Part shown: in pieces, positions 17,996-26,557 of the stretch
Layout: every line of letters starts with the position of its first letter
Position numbering within the stretch: the stretch's first letter is position 1
Assembly (NCBI GenBank): GCA_019894765.1
Contig: JAGXNT010000016.1
Location: forward strand, 1 to 41,935
Source of the DNA: Candidatus Heimdallarchaeota archaeon
Lineage (GTDB): Archaea; Asgardarchaeota; Heimdallarchaeia; JABLTI01
Length of the DNA: 41,935 nucleotides
Reading direction: 5' to 3'
Made by a program: the position numbers and the translations under genes
The notes under the pieces: generated by a model
What the model was told of the DNA's origin: nothing
Database searches by the model: none
What the model saw: only the letters and a program-made list of their open reading frames with translations

Positions 17996-18085
17996 ATGAA
18001 CAGAACAAAACAAAAAGTCAAGGAACAAATCAGAAAGGAAATCGAACAAACCAGATTTAAGATGGCCCTCTTAACTGGCTGTTAA
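17996..18085 (+). CDS. 29-residue Lys-rich microprotein A
   Basis: The frame gives MNRTKQKVKEQIRKEIEQTR then FKMALLTGC. It begins with ATG, with GGAG 10 bases upstream and a TATA box about 46 bases upstream. The first 20 residues are basic and could form an amphipathic helix; the last 9 are hydrophobic with a Gly-Cys end. It aligns without gaps to the next small frame, with 5 identical residues and many similar ones. It is too short for family recognition. Function unknown. Confidence 0.55.
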   Translation: MNRTKQKVKEQIRKEIEQTRFKMALLTGC

Positions 18086-18120
18086 AATAACTCTAAAAAA
18101 ATTGGAGGATGAAAAAAGTG

Positions 18121-18204
18121 ATGAAAAGAAAAGAACTACAAAAGAAAATCAAGAAAGATAGAGATAAAGCACGAATGCAATATCTCTTAATGGCTGGAAG
18201 ATAA
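18121..18204 (+). CDS. 27-residue Lys-rich microprotein B, paralogue-like to A
   Basis: The frame reads MKRKELQKKIKKDRDKARMQ then YLLMAGR and stops with TAA. GGAGG lies at 18104-18108, 12 bases before this ATG and 9 before an in-frame GTG at 18118, so either may be the start. Aligned end to end with microprotein A, it shares Ile, Lys, Arg, Leu and Gly at matching places (I12/I10, K14/K12, R20/R18, L25/L23, G28/G26), and the basic-then-hydrophobic plan. The 35-base gap suggests one transcript. Confidence 0.55.
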   Translation: MKRKELQKKIKKDRDKARMQYLLMAGR

Positions 18205-18209
18205 GTGAT

Positions 18210-18235
18210 CTGCAATCTTATTGAAACGATTGTAG
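18210..18235. terminator. Weak hairpin after the microprotein unit
   Basis: CTGCAATC and GATTGTAG pair over 8 positions with one mismatch around a 10-base loop. It lies 6 bases after the stop of microprotein B, but lacks an immediate long T-run. Confidence 0.3.
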
Positions 18236-18277
18236 AAACATCTTTCCATCAAAATATGTCAATTTTATTATTATAAT

Positions 18278-19393
18278 TTAAAAATCAATTTTATACACTA
18301 CCTTTTCCCGAAAACCTGTTATTACTTTGATATAACCTTTTAATGATTGATTTACCTCATTATCCCCAGTGTCAACTAGAAATGGGCGACCTCTTAAAGA
18401 ATTAATTTTTTGTTTTGTAGCAATAACTAGAATGTTTTCTTTCCCTACTTTTTTGATAACTTCAGAGCTTATTTGTTGATTTCCCCTACCAAACAGATAA
18501 CCTTGTCCTCCGATTGGAGTTATAATGAGTTTGGCTTTCTTCCCTTGTATGTACTCAAGCAATTCTTTTTCATTAAGATCCTTCATTATGAGTTGTTTTC
18601 TAAAGATAAGGTCAACACCCAAGAGGGTAAAATCAAGTTTTAGTTTCTCCATTAATGGCCTTGTGGTCGTTCCAGGACCAATAATATAGTAATAATCTTC
18701 ATCCATATTTTCTAGTATCTCTTCAGCAATTGCTTCTTGTGCGTATTGCTCGTTACTTATACTTCCGGATTTCATACCTTGAACATGTCCTTTTTCAAAG
18801 GGAATTTTTAAGTAGCCATACAATTTTGCTGAAACAAATCCCTCTCTGAAAGCCTCTTCATCAATATCCATAACCACTGCTTCTTTTAGTTCAGTTACTT
18901 TCCCTTGAAGGTAAAGAGCTGCAAGATCCCCACCTCTCTGTGGATTCATAGCATAGACAGCTGAATGCATTTTCACTCCAGTTGGAATTCCTAAAACAAC
19001 AATGTCTTTCCCAACTGCACTGCAAATATCTCTCGCTGTCCCATCTCCACCTGCAAAAAGTAGTAAATCGATTTCTAATGCGCTTAAGTCTTTAGCAGCT
19101 TGTTGGGTATCAGCAGCTGTGGTTTCTCCTACCTTGATGGATCCAATAACTTTAGGTTCAAAACCACAAACTTTCGCTGCATTTTCTCCCATATCACCAG
19201 GATAGGTTATAATTTCAATTTCATCTTTGAGGAAAACAAGTCTTTCAATTGCTTCGATTGCTCGTTTCGGTGACTCTGGTTCTGCTCCCAGGCTTCTTGC
19301 TTTTTCCAAAATGGCTAAACCATCAGTTCCTTTGAGTCCGACTTTACCACCTAAACCCGCAATGGGATTTACTATCAGACCTAATTTCTTCAA
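18278..19393 (-). CDS. ATP-NAD kinase / AcoX-like kinase (COG3199 type)
   Basis: The protein opens [24 protein letters not shown], typical of this group, and holds the GGDGT motif (residues 115-119, followed by ARD) that binds ATP/NAD in NAD kinases and diacylglycerol kinases. The C-terminal half has [13 protein letters not shown] and [19 protein letters not shown], characteristic of the COG3199 predicted polyphosphate/ATP-dependent NAD kinases. It would phosphorylate NAD or a related compound. It is the last gene of a five-gene operon with two dehydrogenases and the glycine decarboxylase subunits, which use NAD(P) or PLP. Confidence 0.85.
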   Translation of the reverse strand: MKKLGLIVNPIAGLGGKVGLKGTDGLAILEKARSLGAEPESPKRAIEAIERLVFLKDEIEIITYPGDMGENAAKVCGFEPKVIGSIKVGETTAADTQQAAKDLSALEIDLLLFAGGDGTARDICSAVGKDIVVLGIPTGVKMHSAVYAMNPQRGGDLAALYLQGKVTELKEAVVMDIDEEAFREGFVSAKLYGYLKIPFEKGHVQGMKSGSISNEQYAQEAIAEEILENMDEDYYYIIGPGTTTRPLMEKLKLDFTLLGVDLIFRKQLIMKDLNEKELLEYIQGKKAKLIITPIGGQGYLFGRGNQQISSEVIKKVGKENILVIATKQKINSLRGRPFLVDTGDNEVNQSLKGYIKVITGFREKVVYKIDF

Positions 19394-19415
19394 TTCAAAC
19401 CATCTTTTGTCAGGT

Positions 19416-20966
19416 TTATTTTTTCTGTTTCTTTAGATATGCTCTCCAAGTACATGCCCATCTTGCAGGATCATCTAATGGATCGTGGTCATATTTATGG
19501 ACAACACTCCTATGTGGAGCGCTTTTCACTAGCTCGGGATTCTCGTAGGCTTCTTTTACTACTTGTTTCAAACCTTCAAGGTACTCATCGAGTTCATCTT
19601 TGGAATATGATTCCGTGGGTTCAAGAGTGAAAGGTTGAGGAACAATAAAGGGATGATGGCTAGACCACATATGAAAACCAAAGTCAGCCATACGATAAGT
19701 GACATCTTCTGTAGTTATACCAGTATCTTTGTAAAGCTGTTCCCAGCTGTAACGAACTTGTTCGATTCGATGTCTTCCCTTCGCAAAAGGAGCACTTGCC
19801 CCTCGAATTTCTAGCACTTTTTTCAACAGGTAATTATTGTTGAGAACTGCAACTCGAGAAGATTCTTTCAAACCTTCACTTCCTAGACTCATAATCCAAG
19901 AATAAGCTTTCAAAACTGCAGGAATAACTCCATAAAAACCTCGAATCTTGCCGATGCTTTTGGGAACATCATAATTGAAGAAGTACTTTTTACCATCATA
20001 GTCAACTAATGGAGCAGGTAAAAATTCTATAAATTCCTTGGTTGCTCCAAGTGCACCGGAAGCTGGTCCACCACAGCCATGCGGGGATGAAAAGGTTTTG
20101 TGCAGATTAAAGAAGCAGAGATCGAATCCAGCTTCTTTTGCTCGAGTAATTCCTAGAATTCCATTAGCATTTGCTTGGTCATATCCACAAATTCCGCCTG
20201 CTTCGTGAATTATTCTTGTAAACTCTTTGATTTGTGGATTAAAGATTCCAGTATCTTCTGGATTAGTAATTAGCAATCCAGCTGTTCTCTCTGAAACAAC
20301 CTCTTTGAGGGCTTCGACATCTGGCAATCCATCCTCGTTTGGATAAATGCTGATTACTTTGTATCCTTTAATATCAGGTGCTGCAGCATCAGATGGATGT
20401 GAAAACATGGTTGTTATGATTTCATCCCGCTTATCCGCTTCTCCTCTGGATTCATGATACTTTTGTATAATCGATACTATTGCGAATATCGCTTGACTTC
20501 CACTTGCTGGTTGAACGGTGAATTTATCCATTCCTGAGATTTCTCTAAGAAACAAGTCCAGTTTGTACATTATTTCTAATATGCCTTGTACTGTGCTTTC
20601 ATCTTGTGCAGGATGGAGGGCTGTAAATTTTGGTGAAGTAGCAAATTTCTCATTTATTTTTGGACTATATTTCATTGTGCATGTTCCTTGACCAATGTCT
20701 ACATTCAAGTCAGCACCAAGAGTGTGCTGGGACATTCTAAGATAATGCTTGAGAACTCGCATTTGTGATACCTCTGGGAGTTTTGGAGGTTGCTTTCTTC
20801 TCATAGAATCAGGGATTGTAGAAAAGCCGTCACCAACTACTTGTTCAATTTCTTTCTCGATCTTTGGGAAAAGTAATCCTCGTTCACCCTTCGTGCTTAG
20901 TTCATAAATGACAGGTTCATCCCATTTTGCTTGATGAAAATTTCTTACGCCGGTTTTTTTAGTCAT
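19416..20966 (-). CDS. gcvPB: Glycine dehydrogenase (decarboxylating) subunit 2
   Basis: The PLP-binding lysine lies in [17 protein letters not shown] (K290), the exact GcvPB signature, with [12 protein letters not shown] before it. At 516 residues it matches the split, two-subunit P-protein of the glycine cleavage system. With GcvPA it decarboxylates glycine and passes the aminomethyl group to the lipoyl H-protein. AAGGAGTT lies 7-8 bases before the ATG. The two P-protein genes are 26 bases apart. Confidence 0.95.
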   Translation of the reverse strand: MTKKTGVRNFHQAKWDEPVIYELSTKGERGLLFPKIEKEIEQVVGDGFSTIPDSMRRKQPPKLPEVSQMRVLKHYLRMSQHTLGADLNVDIGQGTCTMKYSPKINEKFATSPKFTALHPAQDESTVQGILEIMYKLDLFLREISGMDKFTVQPASGSQAIFAIVSIIQKYHESRGEADKRDEIITTMFSHPSDAAAPDIKGYKVISIYPNEDGLPDVEALKEVVSERTAGLLITNPEDTGIFNPQIKEFTRIIHEAGGICGYDQANANGILGITRAKEAGFDLCFFNLHKTFSSPHGCGGPASGALGATKEFIEFLPAPLVDYDGKKYFFNYDVPKSIGKIRGFYGVIPAVLKAYSWIMSLGSEGLKESSRVAVLNNNYLLKKVLEIRGASAPFAKGRHRIEQVRYSWEQLYKDTGITTEDVTYRMADFGFHMWSSHHPFIVPQPFTLEPTESYSKDELDEYLEGLKQVVKEAYENPELVKSAPHRSVVHKYDHDPLDDPARWACTWRAYLKKQKK

Positions 20967-20992
20967 TTTTCTTAACTCCTTTCAAAATCTCC

Positions 20993-22390
20993 TTAATTCA
21001 AGCACTCATCCAATGTTTGAACGAGTCGATCAATATCCTCCTTAGAATGAACTTCTGTCACACTAAACACAGCACATTTCCCTAGTTCAGGAAATTCTGC
21101 AGAGATATCTTTACCACCGAAAATACCTTTCTCTAGCAAAGATTTGTTCACATCTTCAACCGTTTTTCCAGAGTCACTGAAATCCACTACAAATTCTTTG
21201 AAGTGTGGTGTGTTCTGGAAAGGAATTTTTACTCCTTTTATTTCTGAGAGTTTTTTTGCAGCGTATTGTGATTTTTGTAGAATGAGTTGTCCAACTTCTT
21301 GTATTCCTTGCGGCCCAACTAATGCTAAATAGACTCCTGCAGTGATTCCCCAAAGAGCTGCTGCGGTTCCTACAAATTCTTTTCCTTCTTCTCGACCATG
21401 GAAAGAAGTTCGGTCATAGAAGACATCTCCAAAACCCCATTCTCCTTCTACAATAGTCTTGGTGATACCAAATAATCTCGAGGGGTATTCTCTTACGAAT
21501 CGTTCATCATCATGAGTGGCTATAAATCCTGCAAGTCCGCCACCAAATTGCATGTGAATACCAAATGCTTGAACATCTCCGCAAACAATATCTGCTCCGT
21601 AATTGCTTGGGGGAGTTAATACTCCTAAAGACATAGGGTCTAATCCTACGACACTTAATGCCCCATTTTTATGAGCAATCTCAGAAATAACCATCCCTTG
21701 ATCTTCTATGCAACCAAGGTATGAAGGATTCTCAAAGTAAATGCAAGCTGTTTTTGAAGATATTTTAGCTTTCAAATCTTTAAGATCAAGTTGTCCAGTT
21801 TTCAAATCGAATTCAATTAGCTTGACATTAACAACAGGTTTACAGTAGTTCTGAATTATTTTGAGTCTATCCGGGGAAATAGATTTAGAAATCAATACCT
21901 CATATCGCCCAGTTATTCTTCCAGCCATTCGTATTGCTGTACTAGCAGCTTGTCCCCAATCAAAAGTTGGAACATTTACGACATCCATTTCCAAAAGGTC
22001 GCCCATCATACTAGTGTATTCCCAACAAGCTTGAAATCTTCCATGATCTTCGTATGGTTCCCCAGCGTAAGCTGTCAAAAACTCTGATCGTTGATTAATT
22101 TCATCGCAAATAGCAGGAACATAATGTTGCCAGCAATCCCCGCCCAAAAAGCTGAGATTCTCTTGACAAGTTTTGTTTTTCGCCAAAATATCCTCGACAT
22201 GTTTTTTGAGTCCATATTCCGAGGGGTACGGTTTTGGTAATTTCATTTCACCTTTGAACCTTAAATTATCAGGAATGTCCTCGTAAAGTTCTTCTATATC
22301 CTTCACTCCAATTTCCTTCAGCATTTTTGCTTTTACTTCTGGAACAGAATTTGGAATGTACGGATGAATGATTTTCTTTTCTTTTTCCAT
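20993..22390 (-). CDS. gcvPA: Glycine dehydrogenase (decarboxylating) subunit 1
   Basis: The N-terminus HPYIPNSVPEVKAKMLKEIGVKDIEELYEDIP is the standard GcvPA opening. Later motifs include SFLGGDCWQHYVPAICDEI, AYAGEPYEDHGRFQACWEYTS and FQACWEY-type residues. Length (465) is normal. It pairs with GcvPB to make the active P-protein. GGTGGAAT lies about 9 bases before the ATG. No GcvT, GcvH or lipoate genes are nearby. Confidence 0.95.
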   Translation of the reverse strand: MEKEKKIIHPYIPNSVPEVKAKMLKEIGVKDIEELYEDIPDNLRFKGEMKLPKPYPSEYGLKKHVEDILAKNKTCQENLSFLGGDCWQHYVPAICDEINQRSEFLTAYAGEPYEDHGRFQACWEYTSMMGDLLEMDVVNVPTFDWGQAASTAIRMAGRITGRYEVLISKSISPDRLKIIQNYCKPVVNVKLIEFDLKTGQLDLKDLKAKISSKTACIYFENPSYLGCIEDQGMVISEIAHKNGALSVVGLDPMSLGVLTPPSNYGADIVCGDVQAFGIHMQFGGGLAGFIATHDDERFVREYPSRLFGITKTIVEGEWGFGDVFYDRTSFHGREEGKEFVGTAAALWGITAGVYLALVGPQGIQEVGQLILQKSQYAAKKLSEIKGVKIPFQNTPHFKEFVVDFSDSGKTVEDVNKSLLEKGIFGGKDISAEFPELGKCAVFSVTEVHSKEDIDRLVQTLDECLN

Positions 22391-22423
22391 GGTAATATTC
22401 CACCAATAAATTTCACTTGACGA

Positions 22424-23215
22424 TTACGCTAGTCCTCCACCATCTACAATAAGGAATGTGCCAGTCACCCAGCTGGAAAGATCACTTGCAAGATATAGAA
22501 CTGCATGAGCAACATCTTTCACATCTCCCACTCGACCAAGTGGTCTATCAGCTGCTTCTTTCATGAATTCTTCTTCATCCATCCCTATTTGTGCTGCTTC
22601 TCCTCGTAAAAGTGGGGTATCAACGTCACCAGGGCAAACACAGTTTACTCGAACTCCTTGCTTACCGAAATCGATGGCCATTGCTCGAGTCATATTAACA
22701 ACTCCACCCTTTGCTGCGCAGTAAGCAACAGCATTTGGTCCTCCTTTGATGCCCCAACCTGAACCATTGTTGATTATGCTCCCACCTTTACCCTCAATCA
22801 TAATGGGAATCACATAGCGGGAGAGCAAGTAAATGGACTTTAAGTTAACATTGATCATTAAATCCCAATCGTCTTCCTCTAAATTCACAACATTCCTTCG
22901 TCTCATCACTCCAGCATTGTTGAAGAGAACATCGATTCTCCCAAACTCTTTGTGGATAGCTTGGATTGTTTTCTTACAATCGGAATCAGAAGAAACATCA
23001 CAATAGAGGAATTTGGCTGTTCCACCTGTTTTGGTAATTTTTTCAACTGCGTTCTTCCCAGCAGACTCATTGATATCAAGTATTACTACAGTAGCTCCTA
23101 CTTCAGCTAATAATTCAGCAGATGCAAGTCCGATTCCGGAAGAACCACCGGTAACAATAGCAACTTTGTCTTGTAGAGAAATTTTTTCTAGTATTCGACT
23201 ATCTATCTTATTCAT
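22424..23215 (-). CDS. Short-chain dehydrogenase/reductase
   Basis: A classical SDR of 263 residues: TGGSSGIG (22-29) binds the nucleotide, NNAG (99-102) stabilises the fold, and the catalytic set is S152, Y165 and K169 in AVAYCAAKG. D47 at the end of the second strand suggests preference for NAD over NADP. The C-terminus ends VTGTFLIVDGGGLA, usual for the family. The substrate cannot be read. It lies between another SDR and gcvPA in the same operon. Confidence 0.9.
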   Translation of the reverse strand: MNKIDSRILEKISLQDKVAIVTGGSSGIGLASAELLAEVGATVVILDINESAGKNAVEKITKTGGTAKFLYCDVSSDSDCKKTIQAIHKEFGRIDVLFNNAGVMRRRNVVNLEEDDWDLMINVNLKSIYLLSRYVIPIMIEGKGGSIINNGSGWGIKGGPNAVAYCAAKGGVVNMTRAMAIDFGKQGVRVNCVCPGDVDTPLLRGEAAQIGMDEEEFMKEAADRPLGRVGDVKDVAHAVLYLASDLSSWVTGTFLIVDGGGLA

Positions 23216-23250
23216 GATCTTTCAACTCTCTAAATTTTATTGTTCAAATA

Positions 23251-24021
23251 TTACTCATCCATTGGGATGAATGGTCCAGCAGTTTCTCCTCCATCAATGA
23301 CGATTGATTGACCTGTTATATAACTCGCCTCAGAAGAAGCAAGAAAAGCGAATAATCCTGCAACTTCCTCAGGCTCAGCGTGACGTTGCAAAGGAATCTT
23401 CTTATTAACCTCCTCAAGCATTTCAGGAGTATATTCAGATTTTTGCATGGGAGTTAAAACATAACCAGGACAAATAGCATTTACACGCAGCCAAGGAGCA
23501 AATTCCAAGGCAAGTGTTTTAGCCAGAAGCATAACTCCTGCTTTACTGCTGTTATAATCAGCATAGTACGAATGCCCCTCCAAACCATTTGTTGATGCTG
23601 TTAACAAAACAACTCCAGATTTCTGTTGCTTCATTCGCATAATAGCTTCCTTTGAGCAAAGAAACATGCCATCTAGATTGACTCGAAGAACCTTAGACCA
23701 TTGCTCATAATCGATCTTAAGAAAAGGATTACGGAAACTAATTCCCGCATTAGAAATTAATACATCAATTCCTCCAAGGAGCTCATCAATTTTTTTAAAC
23801 GCTTTTTCAACATCTTCTGGATTGCTGACATCAGCAAGCACTCCACCAACCAATTTAGGAATAGTAGCTTTTGCTTTTGTGAGCTCTTCTTTATTACAAT
23901 CAATAATAACTACCCTGGACTTCTCATCAACAAATCGTTCAGCAGTAGCAAAACCAATGCCACTCGCTCCACCTGTAATAACAATCCTTTTCCCTTCAAG
24001 ATCTTTGTAAATACCCAACAT
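23251..24021 (-). CDS. Short-chain dehydrogenase/reductase
   Basis: TGGASGIG near the N-terminus and ADYNSSKAG with the Y-x3-K pair mark a classical SDR; SNAG and a final YITGQSIVIDGGETAGPF agree. Asp after VVII (IIDCN) suggests NAD use. The ATG at 24021 follows GGAG by 6 bases and is better than TTG at 24024. It is the first gene of the five-gene minus-strand operon ending with the NAD-kinase-like gene. The substrate is unknown. Confidence 0.9.
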   Translation of the reverse strand: MLGIYKDLEGKRIVITGGASGIGFATAERFVDEKSRVVIIDCNKEELTKAKATIPKLVGGVLADVSNPEDVEKAFKKIDELLGGIDVLISNAGISFRNPFLKIDYEQWSKVLRVNLDGMFLCSKEAIMRMKQQKSGVVLLTASTNGLEGHSYYADYNSSKAGVMLLAKTLALEFAPWLRVNAICPGYVLTPMQKSEYTPEMLEEVNKKIPLQRHAEPEEVAGLFAFLASSEASYITGQSIVIDGGETAGPFIPMDE

Positions 24022-24163
24022 CAATCACTCCATGTCTTCGATTAATTATTTTAATTAAAGCATTTCCGATAGTAATCCAAACTAATTACCACTTTGAAAG
24101 AAACACCAGTTTAAAGAATTTACGACGAAAAAAGAGAACTAAACGTAAGAAGAAATTAATGTA

Positions 24164-24296
24164 TCCCTCAAAAAACGAGGGACACACAGTCCAAAAAGAA
24201 TATTTGATCAGCTCAAATATTCGCAGAGTTGGTTCTTGAAAGTAATCATTTGCCGGGGGGCGACAAAAGAAGACCTTATTCACCAAACTCTGATGT
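24164..24296 (-). ncRNA. Candidate structured RNA
   Basis: Read on the minus strand, CAGAGTTTGG (24292-24283) can pair with CCAACTCTG (24232-24224, one bulge), enclosing about 50 bases that include a C-rich CGCCCCCCGGC. A perfect 10-bp hairpin follows (24222-24198, GAATATTTGA with a 5-base loop), then TTTTT, which looks like a terminator on that strand. A further 6-bp hairpin TCCCTC/GAGGGA is at 24164-24182. A TATA-like element (minus) is near 24316-24330. It matches no RNA family I know. The strand is not certain. Confidence 0.4.
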
Positions 24297-24385
24297 AGAT
24301 ACAATTTTACATTCGATTTAAAAATCTCCCTTCGACTTCAAAAATGCTGGGAAAACAATTCCGATGTGGTGGGTGTGATGATTTC

Positions 24386-24414
24386 ATTTACAAATATTGA
24401 TTGATTTTGTAAAT
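24386..24414. repeat. 9-bp inverted repeat upstream of a TATA box
   Basis: ATTTACAAA and TTTGTAAAT form perfect arms separated by 11 bases. The right arm ends 6 bases before the TATA box GATATATAAT (24421-24430). It could be an operator where a dimer controls polymerase access. Confidence 0.45.
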
Positions 24415-24420
24415 CATTAA

Positions 24421-24430
24421 AGATATATAA
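24421..24430 (+). promoter_or_regulatory. TATA-like element for the 107-residue gene
   Basis: AGATATATAATGG resembles a strong TATA box. If used, the leader to ATG 24568 would be about 115 bases. A second TATA-like TATAAAATATATAT lies at about 24545-24557, close to the ATG, and might give a leaderless mRNA instead. Confidence 0.4.
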
Positions 24431-24567
24431 TGGAAAATTTGTTCTAATAACTAGAAATCTCTTTGAATCAAGAACTTTCAAAAATAAGAAAAGTCTTAAA
24501 AGTAATCACAAAGAGAGATAATACAGCAAATAAACAATATATCGTATAAAATATATATGGTGATATT

Positions 24568-24891
24568 ATGTCAGAAGAAAAAGACTATTTCCATCTTTAC
24601 ATGTTAACAGTATCCGGTACACCAGAGCCGATCATCCGAGGTGTTCTCTTGTTCTTCAAGAGCGTTTTTTCAAACGAAGAACTAGCTAATATGGAACGAG
24701 AAATCTCTCACCAAGACGCATACAGTTTAAGTAACACTTCCAAAATTTTAAGAGGTAATTATGGTGTTGAACAAGAGATCGTTCGACAAATTTTACAATT
24801 AATGAATAAGAAATTTAAAGAAGCTATTGAAAAGCAAGAGATTACATCTCGTAAACTTGATTTCATTCGTAATGTCAAGAAGAAGCATTAA
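24568..24891 (+). CDS. Hypothetical protein, 107 residues
   Basis: A small, soluble, mostly helical protein with no motif I recognise. It begins MSEEKDYFHLYMLTVSGTPEP and ends in a basic tail NVKKKH. The middle (FSNEELANMEREISHQDAYSLS) is polar and helical. The frame is well started with ATG at 24568 and has a TATA-like element close ahead. It converges on the 364-residue gene. Confidence 0.55.
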   Translation: MSEEKDYFHLYMLTVSGTPEPIIRGVLLFFKSVFSNEELANMEREISHQDAYSLSNTSKILRGNYGVEQEIVRQILQLMNKKFKEAIEKQEITSRKLDFIRNVKKKH

Positions 24892-24980
24892 ATGCTTCTC
24901 TTTTGAAAGAGAAGGGAAAAAATTCCCCTTTTTTCAAGCATCGTATTTGACCAAGAGCGGTTCATTAATTGGTTTTTCCT

Positions 24981-26075
24981 TTATTTTTCACTCTTCTCAG
25001 GAGGGTAGAGGTTGCTTTCCTTTAGTTTGTTCCTTAAGTGGAATTCAGACCAAAAAGTGTAAGCAAGTGATCTTATTGGTATGGGTTCTTCTATCTCTGC
25101 GTTAGGTGTGCTTTCTATGAGGAAGAGTGTCAGCCATCCTGGAACCGATTCCGGATTGCGGAAATTTAAGTCGAATTGTTCTTTGGCGAAGTGTTTTGCG
25201 ATGGACCAGATAATTAATCTCGAAGCAAAATCCAAATCTTGGTGTTTGATGAGTTTAGATAATGCTTTTTTGAGTTCTTTGGAAGATGTGAAACTTGCTA
25301 TGTATTTCTGAGTTAGTGCTACAATTACAAGGTGATCATTATTTCCAGAAATAATTGGATCCTTCTTTAAACGATTGATATTGTTTATGACATTTAAATA
25401 GAAAATGCGTAAGTCGTTTACCTCTTTTTCAGGTTTCTTAATGAGAAGATTCCAATTAATCAAGTCGTTTTCTGCTTTTGCTATTTCGAAGAGTTTGATG
25501 ACTCTTTGGTAATCGAATCGTTTATTGATCTCTTCTAGTAGTTCTTTGGTGAATTTTCTTCCATTCTTTCTGCAAAATGATTTGAAGATTGCTAGGATAA
25601 ATCCTCTTCTCTTTCTGGGAGTGAGTTTTAATTCTCCTCGTTCTATTACAAACTTCTCCACCTTAGGGAGAATCCTGTAGCAGAAATCTTCCACTTCATG
25701 CATCAACTCCATCGGGAAGAAATCTCTGAGGAGATCAAAATCCTCTCGGATGGCTATAGCAGTCTTATCATTTTTGCGCATGAATTCGAGCATACTAAAA
25801 TAGCTTCTATCTTCGTGCTCTTTTTTGAGAATCTTCTTGAGATTCTCTTTCGAGACATAGGATCCCAACTGTATTTTACTTCTGAAGGGTTTTATGCTCC
25901 TATCAACTCGATTAAAACATACTAGTTTGGCGGTGCTTTCCTTTTTCATATTTCCTTTCTTTTCTTCTCCACTCTCTTCATATTGTACCACATCTACCCT
26001 GGAGAAATCGATCCCAACTGGTAATCTATTACTACTGAAGTTTTCGTTGGAATAATTGACAGTGTTTTTAGACAT
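24981..26075 (-). CDS. Hypothetical helical protein, possible cyclin-like repeat
   Basis: A 364-residue soluble, Lys-rich protein. Residues ~140-200 (FCYRILPKVEKFV...KRRGFILAIFKSFCRKNGRKFTKELLEEI) are patterned like a TFIIB cyclin repeat: hydrophobic helix, then a helix with a Cys-Arg-x-x-Gly turn, then T--E-I. I see no zinc ribbon, and the similarity is weak. The N-terminal 100 residues look disordered. GAGGAAC precedes the ATG by 6 bases. The gene converges on the 107-residue gene. Function unknown. Confidence 0.5.
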   Translation of the reverse strand: MSKNTVNYSNENFSSNRLPVGIDFSRVDVVQYEESGEEKKGNMKKESTAKLVCFNRVDRSIKPFRSKIQLGSYVSKENLKKILKKEHEDRSYFSMLEFMRKNDKTAIAIREDFDLLRDFFPMELMHEVEDFCYRILPKVEKFVIERGELKLTPRKRRGFILAIFKSFCRKNGRKFTKELLEEINKRFDYQRVIKLFEIAKAENDLINWNLLIKKPEKEVNDLRIFYLNVINNINRLKKDPIISGNNDHLVIVALTQKYIASFTSSKELKKALSKLIKHQDLDFASRLIIWSIAKHFAKEQFDLNFRNPESVPGWLTLFLIESTPNAEIEEPIPIRSLAYTFWSEFHLRNKLKESNLYPPEKSEK

Positions 26076-26557
26076 TTTTTGTTCCTCGATTATTCTTTCT
26101 AAGTTAATACTCTCAAAGATTAATCAAAAGACTTCTTGACGGATTTTTTTTCTCCCTTGTTTTCCGCTTGCGTTTTTCTTCTCCCCTTCTTTTCCAAAAA
26201 GGTATTTTTTGTCGGAATCTTTTCTTCTTTAGTCCTTTATCGTTCAAGCAAATTGACTAAGGAGTCTTTTCCAAGGCATATTTTTTTCTATAAACTTGTA
26301 GGGAGAAAAAATCTTTGCTATATAAAAATAAAAACTATGCGTTTTTGTTGGCAAGATAATTCGATTAAAAAAAGGAGCGGTTTTCGCTCAAGAAAATTGC
26401 TTTTCTCAGTCATTCCCTATCAATTTTACTTTAAAAATGCATCAAAAACTATTTCAAGAGTCTTTTTGTTTCAAAAGGAGAACTTAATTATTCAAACTGA
26501 AAATACACCTTTAAGAACAAGCTAATGTATTACCTCATTACAGGAGCTAATTAGACC
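26076..26557. other. AT-rich spacer, possible long leader
   Basis: About 480 bases without a convincing gene. It has a pyrimidine-rich tract (26142-26195), a plus-strand TATA-like CTATATAAAAATA (26319-26330) and a 5-bp hairpin GAGCG/CGCTC (26375-26389). If the TATA box is used, the downstream membrane gene would have a leader of about 200 bases. A 62-codon basic frame (26337-26525) is not convincing. Confidence 0.45.

Larger units (their letters stand above)
17845..18277. other. Spacer with microprotein transcription unit
   Basis: Between the Gar1 gene and the convergent kinase gene lie a 15-base palindrome, a TATA box, two small reading frames with ribosome-binding sites, and a weak hairpin. 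These are listed separately. Confidence 0.6.
24022..24567. other. Gene-poor spacer with several strong inverted repeats
   Basis: This 546-base stretch has no convincing protein gene. It holds a 6-bp hairpin, a 10-bp perfect hairpin, a long-range 9-10-bp pairing, a 9-bp inverted repeat and two TATA-like elements, given separately. A minus-strand frame of 72 residues at 24086-24304 looks like chance coding. Confidence 0.6.

Noticed and set aside
24164..24296. SRP RNA, RNase P RNA or 5S rRNA at the 24 kb structure
   Set aside because: None of the conserved sequences of these RNAs was found there, so it is left as an unassigned candidate.
24086..24304. 72-residue minus-strand frame in the 24 kb spacer
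   Set aside because: Its composition is aromatic-rich and erratic, it has no ribosome-binding site, and it lies over the paired RNA-like segment.
26136..26525. 129-residue plus-strand frame in the 26 kb spacer
   Set aside because: It runs over a pyrimidine tract, giving Phe-rich low-complexity sequence, and has no good start signal; the inner part from 26337 is likewise unconvincing.
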